A stretch of DNA of 64,000 bases from Prevotella sp. GTDB lineage: Bacteria; Bacteroidota; Bacteroidia; Bacteroidales; Bacteroidaceae. Positions 8,293 through 17,500 of the stretch are shown here, piece by piece. The DNA lies in the NCBI GenBank assembly GCA_017847725.1, contig JAGAXW010000019.1, positions 62,001 through 126,000 on the forward strand, given 5' to 3'. The notes below the pieces were generated by a model. That model ran no database searches, had not been told where the DNA came from, and was given only the letters and a program-made list of their open reading frames with translations. How positions within the stretch are numbered: position 1 is the stretch's first letter; the number at the start of each line of letters is the position of its first letter. The translations under genes and the position numbers were made by a program.

Positions 8293-8354
8293 GTGCGACG
8301 GTTGTTATACATACGTGCGACGGCCGTCGTACATATATTCGACGGCCGTCGCAC
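8293..8354. repeat. Three 18-bp palindromic units at exact 22-bp spacing
   Basis: Units at 8293-8310, 8315-8332 and 8337-8354 are related to the palindrome GTGCGACGGCCGTCGCAC. Units two and three share the core CGACGGCCGTCG; unit one keeps only the left half. Four-base spacers (ATAC, ATAT) separate them, so unit starts are exactly 22 bp apart, two helical turns. The GC-rich units stand out from AT-rich surroundings. They also allow a 15-bp hairpin between 8315-8329 and 8340-8354. Possible operator array or repeated element; function unknown. Confidence 0.75.
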
Positions 8355-8452
8355 GATACAATACAGACTTTATTTACAAATAGGAAAACACTGTATAGAT
8401 GATGGTTTGCACTGTTTTTACAGGTGACGCACTGAGCTACATTTTCTTTCCA

Positions 8453-8503
8453 TCAAAAACTTAGCTTCATGCCTAAACCGCTGGTAAACAACAGGATATC
8501 GAC
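8453..8503 (-). pseudogene. Remnant of an outer-membrane barrel C-terminus
   Basis: On the minus strand a 16-residue frame ends in FTSGLGMKLSF followed by a stop. This alternating hydrophobic pattern with a terminal Phe is the classic last strand of Bacteroidetes outer-membrane barrels. An in-frame stop lies directly upstream (8504-8506) and the DNA beyond is AT-rich and non-coding, so only a stub remains. Chance similarity over so short a stretch is possible. Confidence 0.4.
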
Positions 8504-8575
8504 TCATGTGAACCTATTATTTTTTATTTTTCTGTTGTAATTATGTATGGATAGCGAAAAAAAATGGCGAAAAAA

Positions 8576-8607
8576 TTTGTGGATTTCGCAAAATACCCCT
8601 ATCTTTG
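8576..8607 (+). promoter_or_regulatory. Consensus promoter for the 8719 lipoprotein
   Basis: TTTG (8576-8579), 20-bp spacer, TATCTTTG (8600-8607): an exact consensus match. It implies a leader of just over 100 nt before the ATG at 8719. Confidence 0.75.
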
Positions 8608-8613
8608 CAGTTC

Positions 8614-8651
8614 GGAGGTTGTGTGTACCTCCTGCGCGGAGGTGGTTCCGC
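8614..8651 (+). promoter_or_regulatory. Two small hairpins at the start of the mRNA leader
   Basis: GGAGGT/ACCTCC (8614-8619 with 8627-8632) and GCGGA/TCCGC (8636-8640 with 8647-8651) fold back to back immediately after the predicted transcription start. They do not cover the start codon. They may stabilise the 5' end; no known riboswitch was recognised. Confidence 0.4.
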
Positions 8652-8718
8652 TCACTATAGATATATGGATATAAACCAATTGTGTTACTATAATTTACAA
8701 ACTAAATCCAACTACAGT

Positions 8719-10002
8719 ATGAAAATGATGAACTATTTGTATGCGGCTGCTGTCGCAGTGATTTTTTCATTAGGTTTTTCCTCGTGTTCCTCGTCGGACA
8801 GCAGCAAGAACGACGGCCCTAACCCCACTACTCCAAAGGAGCAGAAGGCTTACATGGAGACCGTTGCCCAGGAGCTCCTGAGCCAGGTCAGCGCTTCTGA
8901 CTTTGACCCCATCCGCAATCTGGCGGAATACGTCAAGAACAATATCACGCGCGCTTCAAGTTCCAGTTCGAAGACGCAGGTGATAGACGACTTCTTCGAG
9001 AATGCCGTCAAGGCCTGCACGCAGGTGGATCAGCCAGACTACGTGAAATACCTGTTCATAGGCTCCAACTTTGCAGCCACCTTCCGCTACGACGGTAGTC
9101 GCTGGCAGCAGGTGAGCACGGGCGGTAACTCGCTGCAGTTCCTGTTCACCGACGACAAAGGCCAGCAGTGCTCTGCCATCATCACCAAGAGCGGCAACGA
9201 GAAGGAAGTACACAGCAGCCTGTTTGACGAGGTAAAAAACCGCTACGTGTACGACGGAGGCAGCTACACACCCATCACAAAAACGACCGAGTATCGCTTT
9301 ATGGTTCCAGAGAAGGTGACTGCCACGCTGACGCAGGGCGACGCCACGCTGGCCACCGTCGACGTCTCGATTGACATCAGCGGACTCTCGAACGAGCTGA
9401 ACTTCCAGACAGACTTCACCGAGGTGACGGTATATGCCAACATTCTGAGCTATACGCTGGCTATCGACAGACTGGTGGCCAAGGGTGGCGGAAACGCATC
9501 CATCAACGTCGACCTGAGCAAGAACGGCAACAGCCTGATTTCTGCCGACGTGTATGCTGAGAACGTCTCTGCAACCATCACCGACCGCAAGGTGAAGGAC
9601 TGGACGGCAGGCAGGGGCGTCGTCAACATCGACGTACTGGGCAAGGTACAGGTTATGGGAACCGTCTCTAACATCCGCCAGTTCGCCGACGCTATAGAAG
9701 AGACCGGCAGCTACACCAGGGACGAGGCCAAGTTTAAGAGCAGTGTGGAGAAGGTCAACAACATGTTTGACGTGGGTGTCTACTACTCCGGAAACACAGA
9801 CCCCAAGTCGTACTTCAAGCTGTATCCCTTCTCTGAGGAGAAGTACGGCGAGACTCGATGGAATGCAGAGCCCGTCATCTACTTCAGCGACGGTTCGAGC
9901 TACAGCACTCTGAAGGACTTCTTCGACAAGGACACGTTCAACGGCGTCATCAAGAAGTTTGAGCAGCTGGTTACGGACTTCCGCAACAAGTTCACCATCT
10001 AA
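8719..10002 (+). CDS. Lipoprotein of unknown function
   Basis: A 427-residue lipoprotein: signal MKMMNYLYAAAVAVIFSLGF and lipobox FSSC, followed by a Ser/Asp/Asn tether. The body has no motif I recognise. It is acidic, with beta-rich stretches (TATLTQGDATLATVDVSIDI, within residues about 200-220) and a central section that repeats Asn/Ser/Val strands. A promoter lies 112 bp upstream. The start was chosen at the ATG that opens the signal peptide; upstream in-frame codons fall inside the leader and the -7 box. The TonB receptor follows 15 bp downstream, so it may be the first gene of that transport operon and act as a surface partner. Confidence 0.78.
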   Translation: MKMMNYLYAAAVAVIFSLGFSSCSSSDSSKNDGPNPTTPKEQKAYMETVAQELLSQVSASDFDPIRNLAEYVKNNITRASSSSSKTQVIDDFFENAVKACTQVDQPDYVKYLFIGSNFAATFRYDGSRWQQVSTGGNSLQFLFTDDKGQQCSAIITKSGNEKEVHSSLFDEVKNRYVYDGGSYTPITKTTEYRFMVPEKVTATLTQGDATLATVDVSIDISGLSNELNFQTDFTEVTVYANILSYTLAIDRLVAKGGGNASINVDLSKNGNSLISADVYAENVSATITDRKVKDWTAGRGVVNIDVLGKVQVMGTVSNIRQFADAIEETGSYTRDEAKFKSSVEKVNNMFDVGVYYSGNTDPKSYFKLYPFSEEKYGETRWNAEPVIYFSDGSSYSTLKDFFDKDTFNGVIKKFEQLVTDFRNKFTI

Positions 10003-10017
10003 AAAACTGAGTACACG

Positions 10018-12075
10018 ATGTCATCCAGACATCCAGATATCTTACAGGGCACAAAGGCAAGTGACATGTTCAGACTTGTCTTTGTGCTATTTTCATGCTT
10101 ATCCGCCACAACGCTGCCGGCACAGGACTCGCTCCTGCTGGGAGGTGACATTCAGGAGGTGAACGTACGCGGCCACAAGCTTAACACCTACCTGCTGGAG
10201 AGCCCCATCGGAACCTCGCTCGTCGACCTGCGGATGATGGACAACATGCCCCGCATTCTGGGCAATGCAGACCCCATGCACTACGCCCAGATGCTGCCCG
10301 GCGTACAGACCAACTCGGAGTATGACGCCGGCCTGCATATCCAGGGATGCGACAATGCCCACAACATGATGATGATATCGGGCGTACCTATTTATAATGC
10401 CGCCCATCTGCTGGGATTCTTCTCCATCTTCAACACGCCGCACTTTGCCACCATGCAGTTCACCAAGTCGCCCAGTCTGCCGAGCTATGGCAACCGTCTG
10501 GGAGGCTTCGTCGACATGCTGATGACCGACACGCTGCGCGACAAGGCCAGCGGCGACCTCTCAATAGGTCCCATCTCGTCGCAGGGTACTCTGCGACTGC
10601 CCGTGGGCAAGCGCTCGCTGCTGACCGTCTCAGCCCGTCAGGCCTACATCAACCTGCTGTATGGCCGGTGGCTGAAGTTAGATACCGAAGTCTTGCGCTA
10701 CTCATTCGGCGACTACAACGTGACATGGCTCTACCAGCCTAACGACCGCCACCAGCTGTCCATAGACTTCTACCACGGCTACGACAACGCCAAATACAGC
10801 GACGAGGACTACCTGCTCGACACAGGACTGAAATGGGGCAACACGATGTTTGCACTGCATCTGAACAGTCTGTTAGGGCGGCAGACGAGACTGAAGCAGA
10901 CAGCCTATGTCACCCACTCGTACAACGACTTCAAACTGGACATGAACATACTGAGCGCCCAAGTGCCGTCGCGCGTGACAGACGTAGGCTACAAGGCAGG
11001 ACTCCAGCAGGGGCCATGGAGCGGCGGCGCAGAATTGACGCTACACACCATTAAGCCGCAAGACCCGCAGCTGGAAGGACAATTGTCCATAGACCATACC
11101 AAACAAGACATCCAGCACAGTCTGGAGGCCTCGCTCTACGGCGACTACACGCTGAAAGTCGGCAAGATGAGCTATAGCGCCGGCGGGCGGGCCACGTTCT
11201 ATCAGTACGGAGACTACCGTCGGCTGGCTGTCGACCCTGCCGTGTCCGTCAAGTGGAATGTAGGAGCTGTGGGTGAGTTTACGCTGCGCGGCAGCCTGAA
11301 GCACCAGTACATGCATCGCTCCGGATTCTCCAACATGGGACTGCCCACGGAGTTCTGGTTCTCGGCCTCACAGGACTTTCCGGCCCAATATGCCTGGAAC
11401 GTGACGCTGGGGTATGAGACATGGCTGCTGAACCGCATGTACCACATCACCCTGGAGGGCTACCACAAATGGCTGTACCACCAACAGGAATACAACGGCA
11501 ACGTGCTCGACGTGCTCTATTCGGCATACGACCTGCACTCCATGCTGCTCCACGGCCACGGCTACAACTACGGCATCAACCTCCTGGTGGAGAAGCGCAA
11601 GGGGCGACTGACGGGGTGGATGGCCTACTCTTGGGGCAGGGCACTGCGCAGGTTCTACGACGGCCGTTTCGACGGTCTCTATCCTGCCAACCACGAGCGC
11701 ATCCACGAGTTCAACAGTGTGCTGACCTACAAGATAGGGCGCTGGAGCTTCGGCTCCACGCTTGTCTTCGCATCGGGCACGCCCTTCACGGCATCGCGCT
11801 CCTTCTACCTCATCAACGGAAGCATCATCAGCGTCTTCGGCGAGCACAACGCCCAGCGGCTGAAGCCCTACTTCCGCCTTGACCTCTCCGTGAACTACGA
11901 TTTCAAGAGCCGCAACGGACGCCGCAGCGGCATCAACCTCTCCATCTACGATGTCACCATGCACAACAACGACATATACTACCGGCTCAAAATCTACGAC
12001 AACCAGTTTGCAGCCCGTCCGTTCAGCTTCATGCTAAGCATCATGCCGTCCATCAACTACTATTATCATTTCTAA
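10018..12075 (+). CDS. TonB-dependent receptor
   Basis: A 685-residue outer-membrane active-transport protein, energised by TonB. The plug domain is at about residues 60-170 (DPMHYAQMLPGVQTNSEYD, LHIQGCDNAHNMMMISGVPI, RLGGFVDMLMTD) and a 22-strand-type barrel runs to the C-terminal YYYHF. It lacks the N-terminal carboxypeptidase-regulatory-like domain common in this phylum. Two starts are possible: 10018, used here, or the ATG at 10066, which gives a compact signal peptide MFRLVFVLFSCLSATTLPAQ and may be the true start. The DUF4249 lipoprotein follows after 7 bp. Substrate unknown. Confidence 0.83.
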   Translation: MSSRHPDILQGTKASDMFRLVFVLFSCLSATTLPAQDSLLLGGDIQEVNVRGHKLNTYLLESPIGTSLVDLRMMDNMPRILGNADPMHYAQMLPGVQTNSEYDAGLHIQGCDNAHNMMMISGVPIYNAAHLLGFFSIFNTPHFATMQFTKSPSLPSYGNRLGGFVDMLMTDTLRDKASGDLSIGPISSQGTLRLPVGKRSLLTVSARQAYINLLYGRWLKLDTEVLRYSFGDYNVTWLYQPNDRHQLSIDFYHGYDNAKYSDEDYLLDTGLKWGNTMFALHLNSLLGRQTRLKQTAYVTHSYNDFKLDMNILSAQVPSRVTDVGYKAGLQQGPWSGGAELTLHTIKPQDPQLEGQLSIDHTKQDIQHSLEASLYGDYTLKVGKMSYSAGGRATFYQYGDYRRLAVDPAVSVKWNVGAVGEFTLRGSLKHQYMHRSGFSNMGLPTEFWFSASQDFPAQYAWNVTLGYETWLLNRMYHITLEGYHKWLYHQQEYNGNVLDVLYSAYDLHSMLLHGHGYNYGINLLVEKRKGRLTGWMAYSWGRALRRFYDGRFDGLYPANHERIHEFNSVLTYKIGRWSFGSTLVFASGTPFTASRSFYLINGSIISVFGEHNAQRLKPYFRLDLSVNYDFKSRNGRRSGINLSIYDVTMHNNDIYYRLKIYDNQFAARPFSFMLSIMPSINYYYHF

Positions 12076-12082
12076 AAGGACT

Positions 12083-12934
12083 ATGCGCAAAATACTATAT
12101 CTCCTGTTATTCGGCATCGTGTTCTCCTGTCAGGGCGACTACGGCGAGCCCGACACCCAGCGCCTGGTCGTAGAGGCATGGATAGACAAGGGCGGTTTCC
12201 CGATGGCCTTTGTCACCCGCTCCATCCCCGTCACCAGCGAATATCAGAGTATTGACGACCTGGGGCAGTATCTGGAGCGCTGGGCCAAGGTGACCATTGA
12301 CAACGGCAGCCAGCAAGACGTCATGGTAGGCCGTCTGAACAGGCACTACTATCCGCCATTCTACTACACCACCTCATTCATGCGTGGCGAAACCGGCAAG
12401 ACCTACCACCTACACGTTGAGACGCAAGACGGTCTGACAGCCGATGCCACAACCACCCTACAAGACGGCGACGTAGCCATCGACTCTTTCTGGGTAACCC
12501 CTGTAGCCACCAGCGACACGCTCTACCAACTACATGCCCAACTGGACATGTCGGTATGCAACTCGCAGTATTACAAGCTGTTCGCACAGACCAACACAGA
12601 ACTGCAGACCACCGTCTCGACGATGCTCGGCACCTTCTCGCTGGACATGATAGAGCAAGGGCACATCATCATCAACCAGGGGCGTACCAATGTCAACAAA
12701 GACTACATCACCTCCTTCTCCGTCAACGACACGGTGCACGTCCGCATTGCCGCCCTTACTGAGGAGCAATACGACTACTGGCGAAACTTCGAGGATGCCC
12801 TGTCGCTGTCGCGCAATCCCCTGTTTCCCGCCACCAACAACCTGCCCGGCAACGTCCGCGACGGCATCGGCTACTGGTTTGCCTACAATGCTCGCAGCTA
12901 CGACATCGTCATCCGCAAGCTGGCAGACAGATAG
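12083..12934 (+). CDS. DUF4249 family lipoprotein
   Basis: A 283-residue lipoprotein: signal MRKILYLLLFGIVFSCQGDYGEPD with lipobox FSC. LVVEAWIDKGGFPMAFVTRS near the N-terminus, a predicted beta-sandwich repeat and a C-terminal GIGYWFAYNA-type stretch match DUF4249 proteins, which regularly sit directly behind TonB-dependent receptors in Bacteroidetes. It is presumably the surface or periplasmic partner of the receptor 7 bp upstream; the ligand is unknown. Its stop lies only 3 bp from the stop of the convergent lipoprotein gene. Confidence 0.8.
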   Translation: MRKILYLLLFGIVFSCQGDYGEPDTQRLVVEAWIDKGGFPMAFVTRSIPVTSEYQSIDDLGQYLERWAKVTIDNGSQQDVMVGRLNRHYYPPFYYTTSFMRGETGKTYHLHVETQDGLTADATTTLQDGDVAIDSFWVTPVATSDTLYQLHAQLDMSVCNSQYYKLFAQTNTELQTTVSTMLGTFSLDMIEQGHIIINQGRTNVNKDYITSFSVNDTVHVRIAALTEEQYDYWRNFEDALSLSRNPLFPATNNLPGNVRDGIGYWFAYNARSYDIVIRKLADR

Positions 12935-12937
12935 TGC

Positions 12938-13408
12938 CTACTTCTTCTTGGTATACCTCACCGTGAGCGTAGGTCTGTAGGTGTTCTCCAGGATGACGGA
13001 GACGAGGCCGTCGCCCGCGTCGAAGTTAGCCACCTTGTGGTCGTCCTTCAGCAGAGGACAGTCGGGCCAGGCGCCCAGCTCGCGCTCCAGCCCGTCGCGC
13101 ACGTGCTGCCACATGCGGCGCGTGCTGTCGTTGGTGGACAACTGGTAGGTCTCTTGCACGACCAGCAGGGCGGTATCCCTGAAGGCTACCAGCACGCGAT
13201 ACTTCTCGGCGGCGCTGGAGAGCACTACGGTGCGGCCGCTATCAGACGCCGCAGAGTCTACGGCGAACCCGCGGGCCTGCAGGGCGCCGACGAACGCGGC
13301 TACGGACTGGTTCATTGGCAGTCCGCGGTAACTGAAAGGTGTCTGCCGGCCGTCGCTGCAGGCCCACACGGCCAGGAGGCTCAGGAGGCTGAAAATGAGT
13401 TTCTTCAT
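12938..13408 (-). CDS. Small lipoprotein of unknown function
   Basis: A 156-residue predicted lipoprotein, signal MKKLIFSLLSLLAVWACSDG with lipobox WAC. The remainder is a compact alpha/beta sequence (YRGLPMNQSVAAFVGALQARGF, a helix after a strand; RTVVLSSAAEKYRVLVAF; TLTVRYTKKK at the end) with no motif I recognise. It is transcribed away from the efflux operon: the 118-bp region between the two start codons holds a 16-bp palindrome and opposite-facing -7 boxes, so shared regulation with the pump is possible. It converges on the DUF4249 gene with a 3-bp gap. Confidence 0.78.
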   Translation of the reverse strand: MKKLIFSLLSLLAVWACSDGRQTPFSYRGLPMNQSVAAFVGALQARGFAVDSAASDSGRTVVLSSAAEKYRVLVAFRDTALLVVQETYQLSTNDSTRRMWQHVRDGLERELGAWPDCPLLKDDHKVANFDAGDGLVSVILENTYRPTLTVRYTKKK

Positions 13409-13420
13409 TGTCGTTTTTGG

Positions 13421-13436
13421 TTTTGTCGCGACAAAA
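13421..13436. promoter_or_regulatory. 16-bp perfect palindrome, candidate operator
   Basis: TTTTGTCGCGACAAAA is an exact palindrome 13 bp upstream of the minus-strand lipoprotein start. A minus-strand TATTTTTG (13439-13432) overlaps it. It could be bound by a dimeric repressor controlling the divergent pair. No regulator gene is adjacent. Confidence 0.5.
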
Positions 13437-13472
13437 ATAATAAAAAATAGTGGAAATGGGAATTTTTTTAGT

Positions 13473-13480
13473 TATATTTG
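13473..13480 (+). promoter_or_regulatory. -7 element for the RND efflux operon
   Basis: TATATTTG matches TAnnTTTG 46 bp before the adaptor ATG. A clear TTTG -33 element at the right distance is not seen, so the promoter may need an activator. Confidence 0.42.
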
Positions 13481-13526
13481 CACTCTGAAATATGATAATG
13501 GAGTAAAAAACGAAAATATAGCTATA

Positions 13527-14552
13527 ATGAAGAGGATTCAGGCAATGTTGGCCATAGCGGTGCTGGTGGCACTGTATGGCTGTGGAGAGAAGAAGCAGAC
13601 CGCTCAGGAGCAGACGGTAAGGGTGAAAGTAAAACAGATTCAGACGGAGGCCGTCAACGGCGAGCAGGGCTTCTCGGGTACTATCGAGGAGTCGAGCGGC
13701 GTAGCGCTCTCGTTTGCCAGCACGGGGACTATCAAGAGAATCTGCGTCAGCGCAGGGCAGACCGTCAGACAGGGCCAACTGATAGCCGAACTGGACCCGA
13801 CGACGATGCAGAACGCCTACACCATTGCCAAGACGTCGCTGGAGCAGGCAGAGGACACGTACCGGCGCATGAAGGAACTGCACGACGCAGGCTCGCTGCC
13901 CGAGATGCAGTGGATTCATGCGGAGAACCAGCTGAAGTCGGCCAGGGCTTCGGAGGCCATGGCCAAGAAGGCACTGACCGACACGAAGCTCTACGCGCCC
14001 TTTGGCGGTTATATTGCCACGAAGGATGCCGAGGTGGGGCAGAATGCTGCTCCAGGGCTGCCCGTGGTGAAGCTGGTCAGCATCGGCGAGGTGAAAGTGA
14101 AGATATCGGTTCCGGAGAATGACGTGCAGCGCATTGCCAAGGGATCGTCGATGAAGATTATCGTGCCGGCCCTCGACGGCCGCGAGTTCTCCGGCAGGGT
14201 GACCGAGCGCGGCGTGAGCGCCGACCCCCGTTCGCGCACCTACGAGGTGAAGGCGACCATACAGAACCGCGACGGGCGCCTGCTGCCAGGCATGATCTGT
14301 CAGGCCTTCACCAACTACATGCAGGGCACGACGGGCGTATTCGTCCCGGCCAACCTGATACAGCTGGATAGCAACAACAAGACATTCGTATGGGTGGTGA
14401 ACGGCGGCAAGGCTGCCAAGCGCGAAATCATCATCAGCGGCGAGACGGCCCAGGGCGCCCAGGTGGGCGGCGGGCTCTCGGCGGGCGACCAGCTCATCGT
14501 GGCCGGGCAGCAGAAGGTGAGCAACGGCATGAAGGTAGAGATAGTGAAGTAG
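13527..14552 (+). CDS. RND efflux periplasmic adaptor (membrane fusion protein)
   Basis: A 341-residue lipoprotein adaptor linking an RND pump to a TolC-type channel. It has lipobox YGC, a biotinyl-lipoyl-like half motif (GTIKRICVSAGQTVRQGQLIAELD starts near residue 68), a short helical hairpin (TSLEQAEDTYRRM to ASEAMAKKAL), a second half-motif LYAPFGGYIATKDAEVGQ, and a beta-barrel and membrane-proximal domain with PENDVQRIAKGSSMKI and RDGRLLPGM. The start was set at ATG 13527 because it opens the signal peptide; codons upstream run through the promoter. First gene of a three-gene pump operon; 35 bp to the RND gene. Confidence 0.92.
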   Translation: MKRIQAMLAIAVLVALYGCGEKKQTAQEQTVRVKVKQIQTEAVNGEQGFSGTIEESSGVALSFASTGTIKRICVSAGQTVRQGQLIAELDPTTMQNAYTIAKTSLEQAEDTYRRMKELHDAGSLPEMQWIHAENQLKSARASEAMAKKALTDTKLYAPFGGYIATKDAEVGQNAAPGLPVVKLVSIGEVKVKISVPENDVQRIAKGSSMKIIVPALDGREFSGRVTERGVSADPRSRTYEVKATIQNRDGRLLPGMICQAFTNYMQGTTGVFVPANLIQLDSNNKTFVWVVNGGKAAKREIIISGETAQGAQVGGGLSAGDQLIVAGQQKVSNGMKVEIVK

Positions 14553-14587
14553 CAATAGGGTAAAGGCATTAAGAATCAGCTATCGCA

Positions 14588-17500
14588 ATGATGGAAGAAA
14601 AAGGAAAAAAGATGAGTCTGCAGGAGTGGTCGATGCACTACCGGCAGATTGTCATCCTGCTCGTGAGCTGTCTGGTGGCTCTGGGCATGTATGGCTTGGC
14701 CAATATCAACAAGAACGAATTCCCCGACTTCATCATCCGACAGGGCATCGTCGTGGCGGTCTATCCCGGCGTGACGGCTCAGGAGATGGAGGAGCAGGTG
14801 ACCAAGCCGCTGGAGAAATATATCTTTACCTATAAAGAGGTGAAGAAGGAGAAGACCGTCAGCTACTCGAAGGACGGACTGGCAATCATCCAGGTGGAGC
14901 TGAACGACAACCTGATGAACAAGGACGAGTTCTGGTCGAAGTTCAAGCATGGCGTACAGGGCTTCAAGGCCCAGCTGCCCGACGGCGTGATGGCCATCGT
15001 GGTGAACGACGACTTCGGCGACACCTCGGCCCTGCTGCTGGCCATGGAGTCGAAGGAGAAGACGTATCGCGAGCTGAACGACTACATGAACCAGCTCATC
15101 GACTCGCTGCGCATGATACCGAGCGTCGGCAAGATGAGCGTGTTCGGACTGCAGAAGGACCAGATCAGCATCTACCTGAACTCGGACAAGCTGTCGCACT
15201 ACGGACTGAGCTATCTGACCATCGGGCATATACTGAGCGGCAAGGGCTTCGTGACCACGGCCGGACGCCTGCAGAACGACGACTACAAGTCGCCCATCTA
15301 TGTAGACCACGCGCTGAACAAGATATACGACGTGGAGAATACCGTCATCTATACCGACGGCAGCGGCAACATCGTCAGGCTGAAAGACGTGGCCACCGTC
15401 AAGCGCGAGTATCCGAAGATGAAGTCCTATATCACCAACAACGGCACGAAGTGTATCCTGCTGAGCGTAGAAATCAAGAAGGGAGAGGACGTGTCGAAAA
15501 TGGGTGCGGAGATTAACAAGAAGCTGGCCAGCATGAAGCAGCACATCCCGGCCGACGTGCAGATGAGCGCCATCACCAACCAGCAGAAGGTGGTCGACGA
15601 GTCGATAGACAACTTCCTGCACGAGCTGCTGATAGCCATCACGACGGTGATTCTCGTCGTGGTGCTCATCATGCCGATGCGCGTGGCCATGGTGGCGGCC
15701 GGCACGATGCCCATCACCATCTTCATCTCGCTGGGCACCTTCTACATGTTCGGCATCGAGCTGAACACGGTGACGCTGGCGGCACTGATTGTGACGCTGG
15801 GAATGATTGTGGACGACTCTATCGTCATCATCGACTCGTACATGGAGATGATGGCCGAGGGAAAGACGCGCTGGCAGGCCTCCATCGACGCCACCGTCCA
15901 CTTTCTGAAATCCATCTTCACGGCCACGCTCTGCATCTCAGTGACGTTCTTCCCCTTCCTCATCGTCATGACCGGCCAGTTCCACGACTTCCTGCTGTCG
16001 TTCCCCTGGGCCATCAGCATCGTGCTCTTCATCTCGATGATTATCGCACAGACGCTGCTGCCCATCCTGCAATACTTCTTCATCAAGAAGCCTATCGAGG
16101 CCGCAAGGCCCAAGAACGGCAAGAAGCCCTTCAATATCCTGGACATCATGGACAAGTATTACAAGATACTGCTGGCCTGGTGCTTCCGCCACCCATGGGG
16201 CACCATTGGCATCGGAGCGGCCAGTTTCATCATAGGACTGTGGATATTCAGCAGGACTCCCATCAAGCTCATGCCTGTGGCCGACCGCGACCAGTTTGCC
16301 ATAGAGATTTATCTGCCCACAGGCACCGGTCTGGACAAGACGACAGCCATCGCCGACTCGCTGGAACACATGATAAGGAAAGACGAGCGCGTGGTGGCGG
16401 TGGCCTCGTTTAAGGGCTGTGCCTCGCCCCGCTTCCATACAGCCTATGCCCCACAGTTTGCCGGCGAGAACTATGCGCAGTTCATCGTCAACACCACCGG
16501 CAACAAGGCTACGGAGGAACTGATCGACGAGTGCACGAAGAAATACTCCAACTACTTCCCCGAGGCATATGTAAAGGTGAAGCAGCTGAGCTTCAGCTCA
16601 TGCCCCGTACCCGTCGAGGTGCGCCTGCAGAGCGCCGACCTGGCGCAGCTGGCTCACTACTCGGACAGCGTGGTGGGCATACTCCGACGGATGGACGGCC
16701 TGCTACTGGTGCGCAGCAACATGCTGGAGCCGCTCTCGACCACCCGCATCAAGCTTGACGACGACAAGGCCAGCCGCCTGGGCATCACCAACGACATAGT
16801 AGAGATGCAGATGGCCTTCCGCTACGGCGACGGCATCACCGTCAGCACAGCCTGGGAGGGCGACTACGACGTCAACGTGAAGATGAAGACCGAGGATGCC
16901 GACCAGGCCACCATGCAAGACATCATGGACGAGCTGATACCCATCGGCCTCACTGCCGCCATCCCCACCGACGTCAACACACTGCTCTCCATGCACTCGG
17001 TGGGCGAGGCCATCCCCAGCGTCCCCCTGCGCCAGTTTGCCGAGATAGTCCCCACCTGGCAGTACGGACAGATATGCCACCGCAACGGCCTGCGCACGGT
17101 AACGGTCATGGCCGAGGTGGAGTACGGGCTGAACGTCAGCAACAAGACCAAAGACGTCGTCGAACGGCTGTCACAGCTGAAACTGCCCGAGGGCATGTCG
17201 CTCTCCTATGGCGGACAGAGAGAGCTCGACGGCGAGAACGGGCCCAAGATTGCGGCAGCCCTCGTCATGTCGATTATGATTATCTTCTTCGTCCTGTTGT
17301 GGCACTTCAAGAGCGTCAGCGAGGCCATGCTTATCATGGTATGCCTCACGCTATGCGTCTTCGGCATGGCGATGGGACTGCTCATCCAGGGCATCGACTT
17401 CTCACTGACCAGCGTCTTGGGCTTCGTCTCACTAATGGGCATTCTGGTGCGCAACGGCGTCATCCTCTTCGACTATGCAGCCGAGGTACAGAAGTTAGAA

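Noticed and set aside
8293..8354. CRISPR array
   Set aside because: Only three units, each itself palindromic, with 4-bp spacers. No cas genes are nearby.
12083..12934. SusD-like glycan-binding partner
   Set aside because: The sequence is a DUF4249-type beta protein without the helical repeat pattern of SusD, and the adjacent receptor lacks SusC features.
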